This document shows, in pieces, positions 1-6,885 of a DNA stretch of 37,801 nucleotides. The notes beneath the pieces were generated by a model that was not told where the DNA came from, made no database searches, and was given only the letters and a program-made list of their open reading frames with translations. The stretch's first letter is position 1. Every line of letters begins with the position of its first letter. A program made the translations under genes and the position numbers. The stretch is from a virus, in the IMG/VR virus record IMGVR_UViG_3300020000_000042, positions 1-37,801 of that record. One strand, 5' to 3'.

Positions 1-104
1 GCAATCAGGACGTGGGCGGCAATCAGGACGTGGGCGGCAATCAGGACGTGGGCGGCTATCAGTGGGTGCGCGGCAATCAGGACGTGGGCGACTATCAGGA
101 CGTG
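1..104 (+). repeat. 18-bp tandem repeats, left-end copy
   Basis: Five full 18-bp units and one partial unit of the form [G/C]GC G[G/A]C [A/T]AT CAG [GAC/TGG] GTG. The order is partial GNQDV, GGNQDV, GGNQDV, GGYQWV, RGNQDV, GDYQDV. From base 12 on it is identical to 37676-37801. Bases 1-11 differ from 37665-37675, because the partial first unit is NQDV-type here but YQWV-type at the right end. Confidence 0.95.
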
Positions 105-338
105 CGATATATTTATTTGCATCTCTATTGCAAATATCATTTTCGTATAGACCGTGAATCGAATGAAATTAAAATCGGATGTGTTTCTAAAACTTCCGAT
201 GAATGGAAGGTATTTTTCGATCAAAAAGAGACTATTAAAATGACTCCCGATGATCGCAATTACAAAAAATTGGCATTGGCGTTGCCAATAGCGGTAGCTA
301 TGCGTGATTTACTTATCGGTATGAACGACAAAAATTAA
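1..338 (+). CDS. Hexapeptide-repeat protein, 3' part (continues from 37415 across the circular junction)
   Basis: This is the downstream part of one gene that starts at 37415 and crosses the ends of the window. Bases 1-104 are tandem 18-bp units encoding GGNQDV, GGYQWV, RGNQDV and GDYQDV. They are followed by a unique C-terminal region (RYIYLHLYCKYHF to GMNDKN) that ends at 338. Joining 37415-37801 to 138-338 gives one reading frame of about 195 residues. The GTG at 12 is open but sits inside the repeats, so it is not a credible start. Regular six-residue repeats with conserved V and Q suggest a beta-solenoid or similar stacked fold, which is an inference. I do not recognise a named family. 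It precedes recT in the early unit. Confidence 0.75.
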   Translation, partial: NQDVGGNQDVGGNQDVGGYQWVRGNQDVGDYQDVRYIYLHLYCKYHFRIDRESNEIKIGCVSKTSDEWKVFFDQKETIKMTPDDRNYKKLALALPIAVAMRDLLIGMNDKN

Positions 339-378
339 GACCATTTGCTTTTTTATTGACTCAGTAAAAATTTAAACT

Positions 379-1362
379 ATGGAACCAACAACATTAGCTA
401 TAACTCAAAAGGAATTTTACAATACTATCCGCCCGATGTGGATAGACCAATCTGGTTTAGATGAATCAGCATTCGCCAGGGAAATTTCTTTCGCGGTTCA
501 ACACGCCACAAAAAATCCTTATCTTCAAAAATGTACCTCTAATTCGGTTCTTCGTGCTGTAATGAACGTGGCACAAATTGGACTGACGCTTAACCCTGTT
601 TCAAAATATGCTTATTTAATTCCCAGATACAACGGACAGAGTAAGGAACTAGAATGTGTTTTGGAACCTTCATACATTGGACTCGCAAAACTTCTTACTG
701 ATTCTGGTTCGGTTACATCGATCGAATGTCATTTGATTTATCAGGGTGATTTGATAAAAGTAGATATGGCAAGCGAACAGAAAATACTTAATCACATGCC
801 ATACTTTTTGAATAACAAAGAGAAAGGAGGAATACTTGGGGTTTATTCGATTGGTATTTTGCTAGATGGAAGCAAGCATGTTGAGATGATGTCATTCATT
901 GAACTCAATGAGATACGTGATCGTAGCGAATCCTATAAGGCTTTCAAAGAGGGTAAAATCAAATCTACTACATGGGTAACTGATGAGGGCGAGATGTGTC
1001 GTAAAACAGTTATCAAAAGACACTCTAAATATTTGCCTAAATCCGAGAAGACCATTAAATTAGAAAGAGCAATCGATCTCGATAATGAAACCAACGGGTT
1101 TAAAGAGCCAATGGATTACGGTATGCTACAGTTCCTTGAGACCTCTATTGATCGATCAACTATTGACCACGATAGGAAAGCAAAATTAAAAATCGATATG
1201 AGTAAATGGGAATTCAAATCAGATGCTTACGAACTAATGAAAGAGCTGGGCGAATCGATACCACTCATGGGAACAATGGCAACCCCTCACTCAGTTAAAG
1301 AACAAGGCGAAGCAATAAGAAACGCAATGGATAGAGAGGATTTTAAAGAACGTAAGAAATGA
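379..1362 (+). CDS. recT: RecT-family single-strand annealing protein
   Basis: A 327-residue protein resembling phage RecT annealases, which pair complementary single strands during recombination-dependent replication and repair. The N-terminal half carries the family-like stretch GLTLNPVSKYAYLIPR (about residues 72-87), followed by LEPSYIGLAKL and, further on, GEMCRKTVIKRHSKYLP (about 205-221), typical of RecT. The length fits the family (about 270-330). The C-terminal 80 residues are charged and look poorly conserved. The stop overlaps the next start (ATG at 1359), suggesting translational coupling. No partner exonuclease of the RecE or lambda Exo type was recognised nearby. Confidence 0.9.
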   Translation: MEPTTLAITQKEFYNTIRPMWIDQSGLDESAFAREISFAVQHATKNPYLQKCTSNSVLRAVMNVAQIGLTLNPVSKYAYLIPRYNGQSKELECVLEPSYIGLAKLLTDSGSVTSIECHLIYQGDLIKVDMASEQKILNHMPYFLNNKEKGGILGVYSIGILLDGSKHVEMMSFIELNEIRDRSESYKAFKEGKIKSTTWVTDEGEMCRKTVIKRHSKYLPKSEKTIKLERAIDLDNETNGFKEPMDYGMLQFLETSIDRSTIDHDRKAKLKIDMSKWEFKSDAYELMKELGESIPLMGTMATPHSVKEQGEAIRNAMDREDFKERKK

Positions 1363-1721
1363 TTGAAGGTGTATTATTTGCGGGAGAGGTCGAAACTGTG
1401 CAGACACGCAGAGACAAGACTTTTAAAATAGTTTTAGGAACTCCCGAACTTGCACCCGCGAGAGCCGCTGAACTTTTTGGGCTAATGAATAAAGTTGTTG
1501 CTGTTTATATTTCTCCTAAGGAAACTTTGAATCAAAAAGAGATTGATCAAGTGGATAAAATCAATCCTGAATTCGGAGGTAAAACAAATAGCCAAAGATT
1601 GAGAAATGTGCTTTATAAATTGTTTGATCAATCAAATGAAGGATTCCATGACTTTGATTCTTACTACAAACATCATACTGAAATAATCATTGAGCATCTA
1701 AAGAAAAAGATTAACCCATGA
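1359..1721 (+). CDS. Hypothetical protein downstream of recT
   Basis: A 120-residue soluble protein with no recognised motif. It overlaps recT by 4 bases upstream and the NinG-like gene by 4 bases downstream (ATGA junctions), so it belongs to the recombination operon. It begins with a possible small beta domain (MIEGVLFAGEVETVQTRRDKTFKIVLG) and ends in a charged helix (IIIEHLKKKINP). Its position invites a role with RecT, but nothing in the sequence shows one. Confidence 0.8.
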   Translation: MIEGVLFAGEVETVQTRRDKTFKIVLGTPELAPARAAELFGLMNKVVAVYISPKETLNQKEIDQVDKINPEFGGKTNSQRLRNVLYKLFDQSNEGFHDFDSYYKHHTEIIIEHLKKKINP

Positions 1722-2098
1722 ACTGTATTGAATGCGATAATCCTATAGTAGAATTTAATGGCTTGTGTGCATCATGTAATCACGCACACAGAAAGGCAGA
1801 ACGTGATTCTAAAAAAGTAAAAGTGATTCATACGCCTAAAAAAGTTTCAGAATCTAAGGCAGCAGAATTAAAAGAATATGCTAAATTGAAAAAGCATTTT
1901 CTCGAAACAAAGATGGCTTGTGAAATTCGATTGCCAGGATGTTTTCTAAGTTCTTTTGAGGTACATCATTGCTCAAAAAGTGAATCTAATTTTTTGAATA
2001 CCAATACTTGGATGGCTGTTTGTCGGAATTGTCACCGTAAAATAGAAACTGAAATGACAGCAGAATCCAGACGCGAACAAGGATTGTTAACTGATTAA
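1718..2098 (+). CDS. NinG/HNH-like zinc protein
   Basis: A 126-residue protein with an N-terminal zinc-knuckle pattern (C3, C6, C17, C20), a lysine-rich linker, and a C-terminal region with C68, C75, the pair H83-H84 in EVHHCSKSES, then C102, C105 and H106 in VCRNCHRKIE. This order resembles phage NinG (lambda Rap-like) recombination nucleases and related HNH proteins that act on branched DNA. The location after recT fits a recombination role. The N in the expected HNH position is not obvious, so catalytic activity is uncertain. Confidence 0.7.
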   Translation: MNCIECDNPIVEFNGLCASCNHAHRKAERDSKKVKVIHTPKKVSESKAAELKEYAKLKKHFLETKMACEIRLPGCFLSSFEVHHCSKSESNFLNTNTWMAVCRNCHRKIETEMTAESRREQGLLTD

Positions 2099-2109
2099 AA
2101 TATTTCCGT

Positions 2110-2214
2110 ATGAATAACGAGAACAAGAGCATGTTTGAAACGATCACAGTAAGTCCTTGTTCGGGAATGGAGTCCAGAAGGAAATTCATTATACAACTGG
2201 CGGGCGGCTTGTAG
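2110..2214 (+). CDS. Possible 34-residue protein
   Basis: A short frame starting ATGAATAACGAG and ending at TAG, 11 bases after the NinG-like gene. It encodes MNNENKSMFETITVSP followed by a basic and hydrophobic tail. Gene order and same-strand spacing are the only support. There is no recognisable domain and no good ribosome binding site. It may be non-coding. Confidence 0.3.
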   Translation: MNNENKSMFETITVSPCSGMESRRKFIIQLAGGL

Positions 2215-2326
2215 CCTTGATTTGATGCGGCTAATAACACGCGGATAAATGCAAGCGACAACTATTTGACAGTCGGGAAAGACCGACATCTTTAACTGAT
2301 TGATAATTTAAACAAGAAAAAGGATT
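2215..2326 (+). other. Short intergenic stretch with a small hairpin
   Basis: No frame of useful length is present. A GTCGG/CCGAC hairpin with a GAAAGA loop lies at about 2270-2285. It has no clear T-run, so it is at best a weak RNA structure before the next gene. Confidence 0.4.
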
Positions 2327-2503
2327 ATGAACGCCTCCTCTTCAAATGCCGAACGCCCGCATTATATGCGACCTCTTTTTTGGAGTAAGCCGGAAAACCA
2401 ATTCTGGAACTCCGAAAAATATACAATGGCTTACAGAATTAGGATGCAGAAATTTATAAATGAACTGGAAAAAAGTAACAAGGTGTTAATTGATCTATTA
2501 TGA
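2327..2503 (+). CDS. Small hypothetical protein (58 residues)
   Basis: Starts at ATG 2327 after an AAAAAGGATT purine-rich site and ends in TGA overlapping the ATG of the HTH gene at 2500 (ATGA). The protein is rich in aromatic and basic residues (RPHYMRPLFWSKPENQFWN) with a short charged helix at the end (FINELEKSNKVLIDLL). The coupling and ribosome-site position support a real gene. Function unknown. Confidence 0.65.
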   Translation: MNASSSNAERPHYMRPLFWSKPENQFWNSEKYTMAYRIRMQKFINELEKSNKVLIDLL

Positions 2504-2700
2504 GCCAAAACGAAGCTATACTTAATTATCTCAAGCCGCCCGGGCGAACCATAACAGCAATGAAGGCCCTGAGACTTTTTAACTGCTGGGCTTTAAGTTC
2601 GCGCGTCTCCAATCTCAAAGCTATGGGGCATTCGATAAAATCGGAACTCATTAAAGACCGGAAGACGAAAAAAGTTTATGCAAAATATTATCTGATATGA
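2500..2700 (+). CDS. Small helix-turn-helix protein
   Basis: A 66-residue protein of the pattern (N)EAILNYLK-GRTITAMKALRLFNCWALSSRVSNLKAMGHSI, which matches the short phage winged-helix family known as HTH_39: a first helix, a turn rich in G and T, a recognition segment with ALRLF and RVSNL, then a beta wing (KVYAKYYLI). Likely a DNA-binding accessory or regulator. It overlaps both neighbours by 4 bases. Confidence 0.75.
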   Translation: MSQNEAILNYLKPPGRTITAMKALRLFNCWALSSRVSNLKAMGHSIKSELIKDRKTKKVYAKYYLI

Positions 2701-3035
2701 TACTTACCGCAAAAAACATAAAAGAGGTTAGGGTTAGAACACAATCCCGCAGAGCCATTATGAGTTGCGTATCTAATCAAATTCTATTTAATAAGTCAGC
2801 ATCACAATTTTTAATTCTTCCGCTAAAATTATCCTTTGAAAAATCAGGTGCATTATTCATGGGCTTTCGTGATGAGGACGGTTTTGAGGTTCATCTTTCC
2901 AGCAATGGAAGTTTTGCTATAAATAGTAGACCATTGATAAAGAAGATTGAATCAATTTTCGCTATCAAAAAACCAAAATTCTATATTCGATCGACATTTA
3001 CTTTAACTAAATTCGAATTAACCCTTATCAAATGA
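2697..3035 (+). CDS. Hypothetical protein (112 residues)
   Basis: A basic 112-residue protein without a recognised motif, coupled to the HTH gene (start overlaps its stop) and to the next small gene at 3032. Alternating hydrophobic and polar residues (FLILPLKLSFEKSGALFMGF, FEVHLSSNGSFAI) suggest a beta-rich fold. Confidence 0.75.
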   Translation: MILTAKNIKEVRVRTQSRRAIMSCVSNQILFNKSASQFLILPLKLSFEKSGALFMGFRDEDGFEVHLSSNGSFAINSRPLIKKIESIFAIKKPKFYIRSTFTLTKFELTLIK

Positions 3036-3184
3036 CACGCAATAAACTAGCTCTCTTTCAAAAGTTCCTCGAAGATTTGAAAGGCATAAAACCTCGCAAG
3101 GCTTACATTTTTAGATTTGATGAGGATATATTCTCGGAATATAATAGCTTATTGATCGGCAAAACTAAAATCGGATTACAATGA
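3032..3184 (+). CDS. Small hypothetical protein (50 residues)
   Basis: ATG at 3032 overlaps the preceding stop and its TGA overlaps the next ATG at 3181, so it fills the operon exactly. It encodes MTRNKLALFQKFLEDLKGIK, then KAYIFRFDEDIFSEYNSLLIGK. No family recognised. The tight overlaps are the main evidence. Confidence 0.65.
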   Translation: MTRNKLALFQKFLEDLKGIKPRKAYIFRFDEDIFSEYNSLLIGKTKIGLQ

Positions 3185-3369
3185 AAGAGATAAGACAAAT
3201 AGACAAAGTAATGATGGCGCGAATTAACCGATTCAATGAATCCAGATATGAGTCTGAGGGAAACGATTCGCTTCGCTCGACTTTTGCTATAGTTATTTAT
3301 GCGATCTGCATCACTATCGCTTTTTTAGAGGTAAATTGTTTCTGCATTCTAATCTCTAAATTCTTATGA
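3181..3369 (+). CDS. Small membrane protein (62 residues)
   Basis: A soluble, charged N-terminal half (MKEIRQIDKVMMARINRFNE) is followed by one hydrophobic segment (about residues 34-60, STFAIVIYAICITIAFLEV). It overlaps the next gene's start at 3366. Probably a single-span inner-membrane protein. Role unknown. Confidence 0.65.
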   Translation: MKEIRQIDKVMMARINRFNESRYESEGNDSLRSTFAIVIYAICITIAFLEVNCFCILISKFL

Positions 3370-3650
3370 AATATTTTTTTAGATTGATTGCCTTTCCTTT
3401 TGTTGCAATTATCATTTTGATTGCTTCATTAAGAAATTATTTTTATACCTGCTGGCTTTGGTTAAGCCGGGGCGGTGAGCTTCTAACTTATGACGAAGTT
3501 TTTAATCCAGAAAGTATTCGCGATCAGTTTAAAAAATTGAATGAATCAAGATTTTGCGAATGCTCAAAAGAGATTAAGACTGGAAGCGGAACGGCATGGC
3601 ATTGTAACATTTGCGGAAAATTAGAACAATCAGAAACTTGGTTAAAATGA
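3366..3650 (+). CDS. Membrane-anchored zinc-ribbon-like protein
   Basis: A 94-residue protein with an N-terminal membrane segment (residues 5-22, FRLIAFPFVAIIILIASL) and a C-terminal pair of cysteine motifs (CEC at about 63-65 and HCNICGKLE at about 78-86) that could bind zinc. The combination suggests a membrane-tethered early protein. No family recognised. Confidence 0.7.
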   Translation: MKYFFRLIAFPFVAIIILIASLRNYFYTCWLWLSRGGELLTYDEVFNPESIRDQFKKLNESRFCECSKEIKTGSGTAWHCNICGKLEQSETWLK

Positions 3651-3766
3651 ACGACCCCAACAAAAGCAGTTCGCATTTAATCTTCGCGTCCATGCTTATT
3701 ATTTCGGTCGGGTTATCGGCCCTTGCTTTTCTTAAATATTTATTCACAGTAATTTTTCTAAGGTGA
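3647..3766 (+). CDS. Tiny membrane protein (39 residues)
   Basis: ATG at 3647 overlaps the preceding stop (ATGA) and the frame ends at TGA 3764-3766. It encodes MNDPNKSSSH followed by a hydrophobic span (LIFASMLIISVGLSALAFL). The composition and coupling suggest a real single-pass membrane peptide. Confidence 0.55.
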   Translation: MNDPNKSSSHLIFASMLIISVGLSALAFLKYLFTVIFLR

Positions 3767-3791
3767 GACTTTATTAAATCAATTTTTAAAA

Positions 3792-4556
3792 ATGGGAAAT
3801 ATTTCTTCAATTCAATGGACTGATGCCACATGGAATATAGCGCGTGGATGCACGAAGGTCGATGAAGATTGTAAATACTGCTACATGTATCGCGACTCAT
3901 TCGATGGTACACGTTACAATCCTTTACAAATTGTCCGTACAAAAACCGTTTTCAATTTGCCGTTAAAATTGAAAGAGCCGTCTTTGATATTCACTTCATC
4001 ATTGACCGACTTCTTTCATCCGGCAATTGATAGTTACAGAAATGAGGCATGGGATATTATCCGTAAATGCCCACAACATACATTCCAGATTTTAACTAAA
4101 AGACCTGAGCTAATACTTGACCACTTACCGAGCGATTGGGGCGAAGGATGGGATAATGTTTGGCTTGGCGCAAGTGTTGGGAGTCCGAAAGGAATGCAAC
4201 GGGTTTACGACTTATTGAAAATTCAAACCAAAGTAAGATTTCTTTCAATGGAGCCATTGCATGAGCGCGTAGATATGAACATTGACATTACCGACTTATG
4301 CAAACTAAATTGGGTTATCATCGGTGGAGAAAGTGGAAATGAAAATGGTAAATACAAATACCGTCCATGCAAAATAGAATGGATTGAAGGGTTGATAAAA
4401 AATTTTACTCCAACTACATCAATCTTTGTCAAACAACTTGGAACGTATCTCGCTAAGGAAATGAATTTGAAAGACCGTCACGGGGGCGATATGTCCGAGT
4501 GGCCTAAACATTTACAAATTAGGCAAATGCCTATTAATTTTAATACCAAATTTTGA
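3792..4556 (+). CDS. DUF5131 / phage Gp37-Gp68 family protein, copy 1
   Basis: A 254-residue protein of the phage Gp37/Gp68 family (DUF5131). It begins with the family signature IQWTDATWN..RGCTKVDEDCKYCY, giving C20-X6-C27-X2-C30, a triple-cysteine motif like that of radical SAM iron-sulfur proteins. Other family landmarks are FTSSLTDFFHPAID, FQILTKRPE, WLGASVG, RFLSMEPL, WVIIGGESG and the C-terminal HLQIRQMP. The reaction and substrate are not established to my knowledge. A second copy lies at 35793-36596 on the other strand. This gene is preceded by a short gap and followed by a promoter-like region. Confidence 0.88.
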   Translation: MGNISSIQWTDATWNIARGCTKVDEDCKYCYMYRDSFDGTRYNPLQIVRTKTVFNLPLKLKEPSLIFTSSLTDFFHPAIDSYRNEAWDIIRKCPQHTFQILTKRPELILDHLPSDWGEGWDNVWLGASVGSPKGMQRVYDLLKIQTKVRFLSMEPLHERVDMNIDITDLCKLNWVIIGGESGNENGKYKYRPCKIEWIEGLIKNFTPTTSIFVKQLGTYLAKEMNLKDRHGGDMSEWPKHLQIRQMPINFNTKF

Positions 4557-4582
4557 CAGGAAATAAAATTTAGCTACTTTCG
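4552..4582 (+). promoter_or_regulatory. Bacteroidota-type promoter candidate
   Basis: TTTG at 4552-4555 is followed after 19 bases by TACTTTCG at 4575-4582. The Bacteroidota housekeeping sigma consensus is TTTG, about 19-21 bases, TAnnTTTG, so the -7 box has one mismatch. Transcription would start near 4588-4590, giving a leader of about 110 bases before the HNH gene. An imperfect palindrome (ACGTATGTGCGTACGT) at 4618-4633 could be an operator or a leader hairpin. Confidence 0.55.
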
Positions 4583-4649
4583 TATCGCGGATTAAGATAA
4601 TTCGCTACAATTTTTAAACGTATGTGCGTACGTAATGTAAACTTTTAAA

Positions 4650-4702
4650 GGCTCTTGTAGGGGGATGGCGCACACCTGAACCCGACAAGGGCTATTTTTT
4701 TT
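4650..4702 (+). terminator. Terminator-like hairpin with T8 directly before the HNH start codon
   Basis: GGCTCTTGT (4650-4658) pairs with ACAAGGGCT (4685-4693), with two G-U pairs. After an A-G mismatch, GGG (4660-4662) pairs with CCC (4681-4683). A then eight T residues (4695-4702) follow, running directly into the ATG at 4703. This is the form of a Rho-independent terminator. It could end a short RNA from the promoter at 4552, end read-through from upstream, or act as an attenuator for the HNH gene. Confidence 0.65.
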
Positions 4703-5236
4703 ATGTCCCTGTCTAAAAAAATACGTTTTGAAGTTTTCAAGAGAGATAATTTTAAATGCCAATACTGCGGAAGCATACCACCGATCGTAATACTGGAGGT
4801 TGACCATATTATTCCGGTATCTAAAAAAGGAAGCGATGAAATTGATAACCTTATTACATCTTGTTTTGATTGTAATAGAGGTAAAAGTAATAGAGAACTG
4901 ACATCATTGCCAAAAACAACAATTGAAAAAACCGAAGAGCTTAAAGAGAAAGAATCTCAATATGCTGAATATAAAAAAGTACTTGCTAAAATTAAAAAGC
5001 GCGAAAAAGACGAACTCGATTCGGTTGATTCTATCTATACTTCATATTTCCCTGGATGGGTTCTTAATGATCGATTTAGAAATGGTAGTTTAAAAATGTT
5101 TATTAAAATGCTTGGTATTGCAATAGTTGAGAATGCAATGCATACCGCTTGTTCGCGAATACATAACGATGATAAGGCAATAAAATATTTCTGTGGAATC
5201 TGTTGGAATCATATAAATGATAAAGGTAATGCCTAA
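4703..5236 (+). CDS. HNH endonuclease
   Basis: A 177-residue protein with a complete HNH fold near the N-terminus: C19 and C22, DHIIPVSKKG with D34-H35, N49 in DNL, then C54, C57 and N58-RGKS. HNH proteins are metal-dependent nucleases. The rest (residues 70-177) is helical and charged, then contains a segment (SYFPGWVLNDRF, FIKMLGIAIVENAM) seen in phage HNH proteins near replication genes. The end overlaps the initiator gene. The start codon directly follows the T-run of a hairpin, leaving no room for a normal ribosome binding site. It may be a free-standing homing-type nuclease or a replication or packaging helper. Confidence 0.85.
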   Translation: MSLSKKIRFEVFKRDNFKCQYCGSIPPIVILEVDHIIPVSKKGSDEIDNLITSCFDCNRGKSNRELTSLPKTTIEKTEELKEKESQYAEYKKVLAKIKKREKDELDSVDSIYTSYFPGWVLNDRFRNGSLKMFIKMLGIAIVENAMHTACSRIHNDDKAIKYFCGICWNHINDKGNA

Positions 5237-5936
5237 ACGTTTCACGGATACTGATAAATGGAAAAAGCCCTTTATAAGGGGCTTACAAGGGGCGTATAAA
5301 CTACTTTGGTTCTATATCCTTGATGATTGTGACCATGCTGGAATATGGCAAGTAGATTTTGAAGTAGCTCGAATTAGAACGGGCGAACAAATAGATAAAC
5401 AATCTGCTATAAATGCTTTCGGTGATCGGATAGAAATTTTTGCTGAGGGTTCAAAATGGTTTTTGCGCGATTTTATTGAATTTCAATACGGGCAATTGAG
5501 CGATAAAAATAGGATGCACTTATCAGTTATCAACATTTTAACAAAAAACAATATAGGGGCTTACAAGGGGCTTATAAGCCCCCAAGGACAAGGACAAGGA
5601 CAAGGACAAGGTAATGGATCAATTAAAGGACAAGGAGAAACGCTCGCGCAAGAAACAAGAAATTTTATTTGGTTTCAAAAACAGATTGATGAAATATGGA
5701 CGGATCAACTATCAACAGAAAAAAAGAAAAATTTACACCGCGCGATTGAAAACGCATGGACTTTCCTCAGCACCGATGACCACCGACTGAAAATTATAGA
5801 TTCCTCAGGGTGCAAAAAATTAGTTTCCAATGCATTCGAATTTTTAAAAACAGATAAATCAAATGGAAAAACTATCAGAAACACTAACTCAGCCGCAATC
5901 CTTGACGAAAACATCAAATATTCCGATAAGTTTTGA
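5229..5936 (+). CDS. O-like replication initiator / replisome organiser
   Basis: A 235-residue protein starting MPKRFTDTDKWKKPFIRGL, chosen over the ATG at 5217 because this matches how such phage replication proteins usually begin. The N-terminal 100 residues (AYKLLWFYILDDCDHAGIWQVD, INAFG, KWFLRDFIEFQYG) resemble winged-helix replication initiators. A glycine-glutamine linker (GQGQGQGQG) follows, then a C-terminal helical region. Its gene contains 11-bp tandem DNA repeats (5278-5299, 5556-5577) that may be the origin, as in lambda O. The loader gene downstream starts inside it (overlap 74 bases). Likely role: origin binding and helicase recruitment. Confidence 0.7.
   Translation: MPKRFTDTDKWKKPFIRGLQGAYKLLWFYILDDCDHAGIWQVDFEVARIRTGEQIDKQSAINAFGDRIEIFAEGSKWFLRDFIEFQYGQLSDKNRMHLSVINILTKNNIGAYKGLISPQGQGQGQGQGNGSIKGQGETLAQETRNFIWFQKQIDEIWTDQLSTEKKKNLHRAIENAWTFLSTDDHRLKIIDSSGCKKLVSNAFEFLKTDKSNGKTIRNTNSAAILDENIKYSDKF
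5278..5299 (+). repeat. Iteron candidate, locus 1 (two 11-bp units)
   Basis: GGGGCTTACAA (5278-5288) is followed directly by GGGGCGTATAA (5289-5299). The same pair occurs at 5556-5577 in another reading frame of the same gene. It is preceded by an inverted-like CCCTTTATAAGGGG stretch. A replication-initiator binding site is the leading interpretation. Confidence 0.6.
5556..5582 (+). repeat. Iteron candidate, locus 2 with 16-bp perfect palindrome
   Basis: GGGGCTTACAA (5556-5566) and GGGGCTTATAA (5567-5577), ending in GCCCC, so that 5567-5582 reads GGGGCTTATAAGCCCC, a perfect palindrome. Repeats of AAGGAC follow immediately. This is a candidate replication origin inside the initiator gene. Confidence 0.6.
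5583..5638 (+). repeat. Hexanucleotide microsatellite (AAGGAC)n
   Basis: Four to five tandem AAGGAC units at 5584-5612, and one further unit at about 5628, encode the GQGQGQGQG and KGQGE stretches. They sit directly beside the palindromic iteron locus. Slippage here would change linker length in steps of two residues without breaking the frame. Confidence 0.8.
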
Positions 5937-6657
5937 GCCGCCACAGTTCACAGAAATAGAATTGGACATAGATGAAACTGAATTAGCGGTCACTGAGGGG
6001 CTCAGGCTTGCCCGTGAGGCGAAGTACTACCGTTTGAAGCGTGAAGAGTACAACAAAAAAATAAACGCAACAGAGGCCTTTAAAACAGCCTCCAGCGAGG
6101 AACTATTTGAGGCATTTAAAGCATCTTTCAAATTTGCTGATGAAATCCACGAACGAAAAATAAAGCAACTGTGCTGCTATTTTGCTAACGACAAACGTTT
6201 CAATGGCGATTTATCGAAAGGCATCTTGATTGTGGGCAAGAAAGGAACAGGGAAAACTGAACTGATGCGTTTTTTTGCTGCAAATCAAAATCATTCCTTC
6301 CGGTTAGAAATTATGCTCGATCTCTCATTCGATTATAAAATGTCGGGTGAAAAAGGGCTTGAATGTTATAACACCAATTTCAGAATTACTCCTAATATTT
6401 TCGGAAAAACTGATTGCGGTTATTGCTTTGATGATCTTGGAACCGAAGAGATACCAAGTCGCCATTTTGCTGAGAGCAAAAATATTTTCTCTGAGATAAT
6501 TCAGTTACGTTACCATAATCAATTGCCTTTCAATTCAACTCACGCAATTTCAAACAAGCCACTTAGTGAATTTTCAGAATTATATGGATCTCGTTGCTCT
6601 GATCGCATGAAAGAGATGTTCAACGTGATAACTTTTGATCATGAGAGCTTTAGATAA
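5863..6657 (+). CDS. DnaC-like helicase loader ATPase
   Basis: A 264-residue AAA+ ATPase. The Walker A motif GKKGTGKT lies at 125-132 and the Walker B motif YCFDDLG at 187-193. A sensor-like region follows (FNSTHAISNKPL, residues about 223-234), then an arginine-rich end (SRCSDRMKEMFNVITF). The N-terminal 90 residues would contact the helicase or initiator. DnaC/DnaI-type loaders place the replicative helicase on the origin. No phage helicase was recognised, so the host enzyme is probably recruited. The start lies 74 bases inside the initiator gene, which is unusually deep for coupling. A later start is possible but would shorten the N-terminal domain. Confidence 0.82.
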   Translation: MEKLSETLTQPQSLTKTSNIPISFEPPQFTEIELDIDETELAVTEGLRLAREAKYYRLKREEYNKKINATEAFKTASSEELFEAFKASFKFADEIHERKIKQLCCYFANDKRFNGDLSKGILIVGKKGTGKTELMRFFAANQNHSFRLEIMLDLSFDYKMSGEKGLECYNTNFRITPNIFGKTDCGYCFDDLGTEEIPSRHFAESKNIFSEIIQLRYHNQLPFNSTHAISNKPLSEFSELYGSRCSDRMKEMFNVITFDHESFR

Positions 6658-6684
6658 AATGTAGTTTTTGAATTTAGAATAATA

Positions 6685-6812
6685 GAGCGATGGCTTGCAG
6701 AAGCGTGGGTTTGTGGCCATGTGTGCGAAGGTTTGCGGGTGGCCTCCGTGCCGGGGCGCACTTGTTCGTGGGGCAAAATATGGCACATAATGAACGTGGG
6801 TATATGCAGTGC
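6685..6812 (+). repeat. attC-like element A (right half only)
   Basis: The stretch from 6658 to 6885 has no convincing gene. It contains a block related to elements B-D: the 60 bases at 6731-6790 are identical to 9420-9479 in element D, ending in GGCACATAA, then an outer box GTATATGCAG (6800-6809). No matching left arm (GCATATAC...GTTATGTG) was found upstream, so it seems truncated. It lies directly 5' of the cytosine methyltransferase gene. Confidence 0.65.
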
Positions 6813-6885
6813 AGCCCTTCACTAAACTATATGAGCAAGGCTGGTTTGCGCAGCTTACCTGCCTTAGCGTATTGACGAAACTAAA

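Noticed and set aside
1986-2289. Minus-strand frames opposite the NinG-like gene end
   Set aside because: They oppose a real plus-strand gene in an operon and show no motif or ribosome site.
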